Assembly (NCBI RefSeq): GCF_905171765.1
Contig: NC_053397.1
Coordinates: 116,701,295-116,765,294, forward strand
Length of the DNA stretch: 64,000 nucleotides
Direction: 5' to 3'
Source of the DNA: Bufo bufo
Lineage: Eukaryota; Chordata; Amphibia; Anura; Bufonidae
Shown here one piece after another: positions 63,529 through 64,000 of the stretch; the first letter of the stretch is position 1; each line of letters opens with the position of its first letter. Under the pieces are notes generated by a model, which was not told where the DNA came from, searched no databases, and worked only from the letters and a program-made list of their open reading frames with translations. The position numbers and the translations under genes are program-made.

Positions 63529-64000
63529 GACTCCCGAACAATAGGGAACAAGCTCTGTCTAGATTTAACTCTCTTCAGCGTACCATGAACAGTAAGCCTG
63601 AGATAAGAGAACACATCGTTGCCTTTATCGACAAAATATTCCGCAACAACCATGCAGAACCAGCTCCATCCTTAGGGAAGAACGACGAGTGCTGGTACTT
63701 GCCTTCATTTGGAGTGTATCACCCACGGAAACCTAATCAAATTAGGGTTGTTTTCGACTCAAGTGCCAAACATCAAGGTGTATCTCTTAATGATGTCCTT
63801 CTCACAGGTCCTAATCTGACGAATAACCTAGTTGGAGTGCTGATGAGGTTCAGAAAAGAGCTCGTTGCCATCACCGCTGACATTGAACAGATGTTCCACT
63901 GTTTCGTAGTCAGAGAGGACCACCGGAATTTCCTCAGGTTTCTGTGGTACAAGAATAACGACACCAACGCAGAGATGGCAGAATATCGAATGAGGGTACA
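63529..64000 (+). pseudogene. BEL reverse transcriptase, start only
   Basis: In a shifted frame after 63528 the sequence reads RLPNNREQALS, EHIVAFIDKIF, CWYLPSFGVYHPRKPNQIR, VVFDSSAKHQG and ITADIEQMFHCF. This includes the first catalytic region of BEL/Pao RTs (ADIEQMF). The frame runs off the window, so the YxDD box is not visible. The shift against the protease frame suggests a small deletion near 63520. Confidence 0.8.

Larger units (their letters stand above)
57527..64000 (+). mobile_element. BEL/Pao-type LTR retrotransposon, 3' part outside window
   Basis: Inserted in the L1-C RT. It has a 5' LTR, a leader, a coiled-coil gag N-terminus, an insertion of about 1.8 kb, then a DUF1759-type gag domain, a zinc knuckle, a DUF1758-type protease and the start of the RT. 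These domains together are characteristic of vertebrate BEL/Pao elements. The 3' LTR and TSD are not in the window. Confidence 0.85.

Overview
The window looks like a piece of a large, repeat-choked vertebrate genome, most likely an amphibian (anuran). That is an inference from the mixture of element families: L1/Tx1-type LINEs, a Penelope-like element with a GIY-YIG endonuclease, a Ngaro-type tyrosine-recombinase retrotransposon, chromodomain Gypsy elements, a BEL/Pao element with DUF1759/DUF1758-type domains, hAT elements with GTTCG-rich ends, Harbinger-type MITEs and a class-I-like endogenous retrovirus. I found no host gene, no rRNA or tRNA gene and no CRISPR array. Essentially everything recognisable is transposable-element DNA.

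The layout is a nest, and the nesting can be read from target-site duplications (TSDs) visible in the sequence. (1) Bases 1-13560 are hAT-1, whose 5' end lies outside the window. It has an uninterrupted 1064-codon transposase frame. Its 5' leader is split by an endogenous retrovirus (447-8324, 4-bp TSD CCAT), and the retrovirus carries a TA-flanked foldback element (3308-5199) built from two 817-bp near-perfect inverted arms. (2) An old minus-strand LINE (L1-A) runs from about 53.56 kb down to about 14.1 kb. It was split by a Penelope-like element (14930-24970, 14-bp TSD), which itself contains a Ngaro element (17340-23970). It was split again by hAT-2 (25374-50335, 8-bp TSD CAGGTGAG). L1-A also holds a MITE (50789-51676, TSD TTA) and a SINE (about 52.24-52.47 kb). 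(3) hAT-2 has been inflated to 25 kb by chromovirus Gypsy-1 (27811-34475, TSD CTGGC), a nearly full-length L1-B (35811-41604, 15-bp TSD) and chromovirus Gypsy-2 (43738-48922, TSD CCCGG). (4) From 53873 a third LINE, L1-C, runs on the plus strand until a BEL/Pao element interrupts its reverse-transcriptase frame at 57527. The BEL element continues past the window end and contains an unclassified insertion with a Harbinger-type MITE (59955-60721).

Almost every coding frame is broken by stops, frameshifts or insertions. The exceptions are the hAT-1 transposase (8967-12161), the Ngaro tyrosine recombinase (about 22632-23579) and the L1-C ORF1 (54044-55042). L1-C ORF2 has one internal stop before the BEL insertion cuts it. 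The retrovirus has almost identical LTRs around a badly decayed interior, which suggests that it moved as an already defective passenger.

The observations most worth checking are the long TA-flanked palindrome, the intact hAT-1 transposase without a visible BED finger, the order of insertions (which can be tested by empty-site reconstruction), the hammerhead-like motif at the Penelope left end, and the split direct repeats of the Ngaro element.
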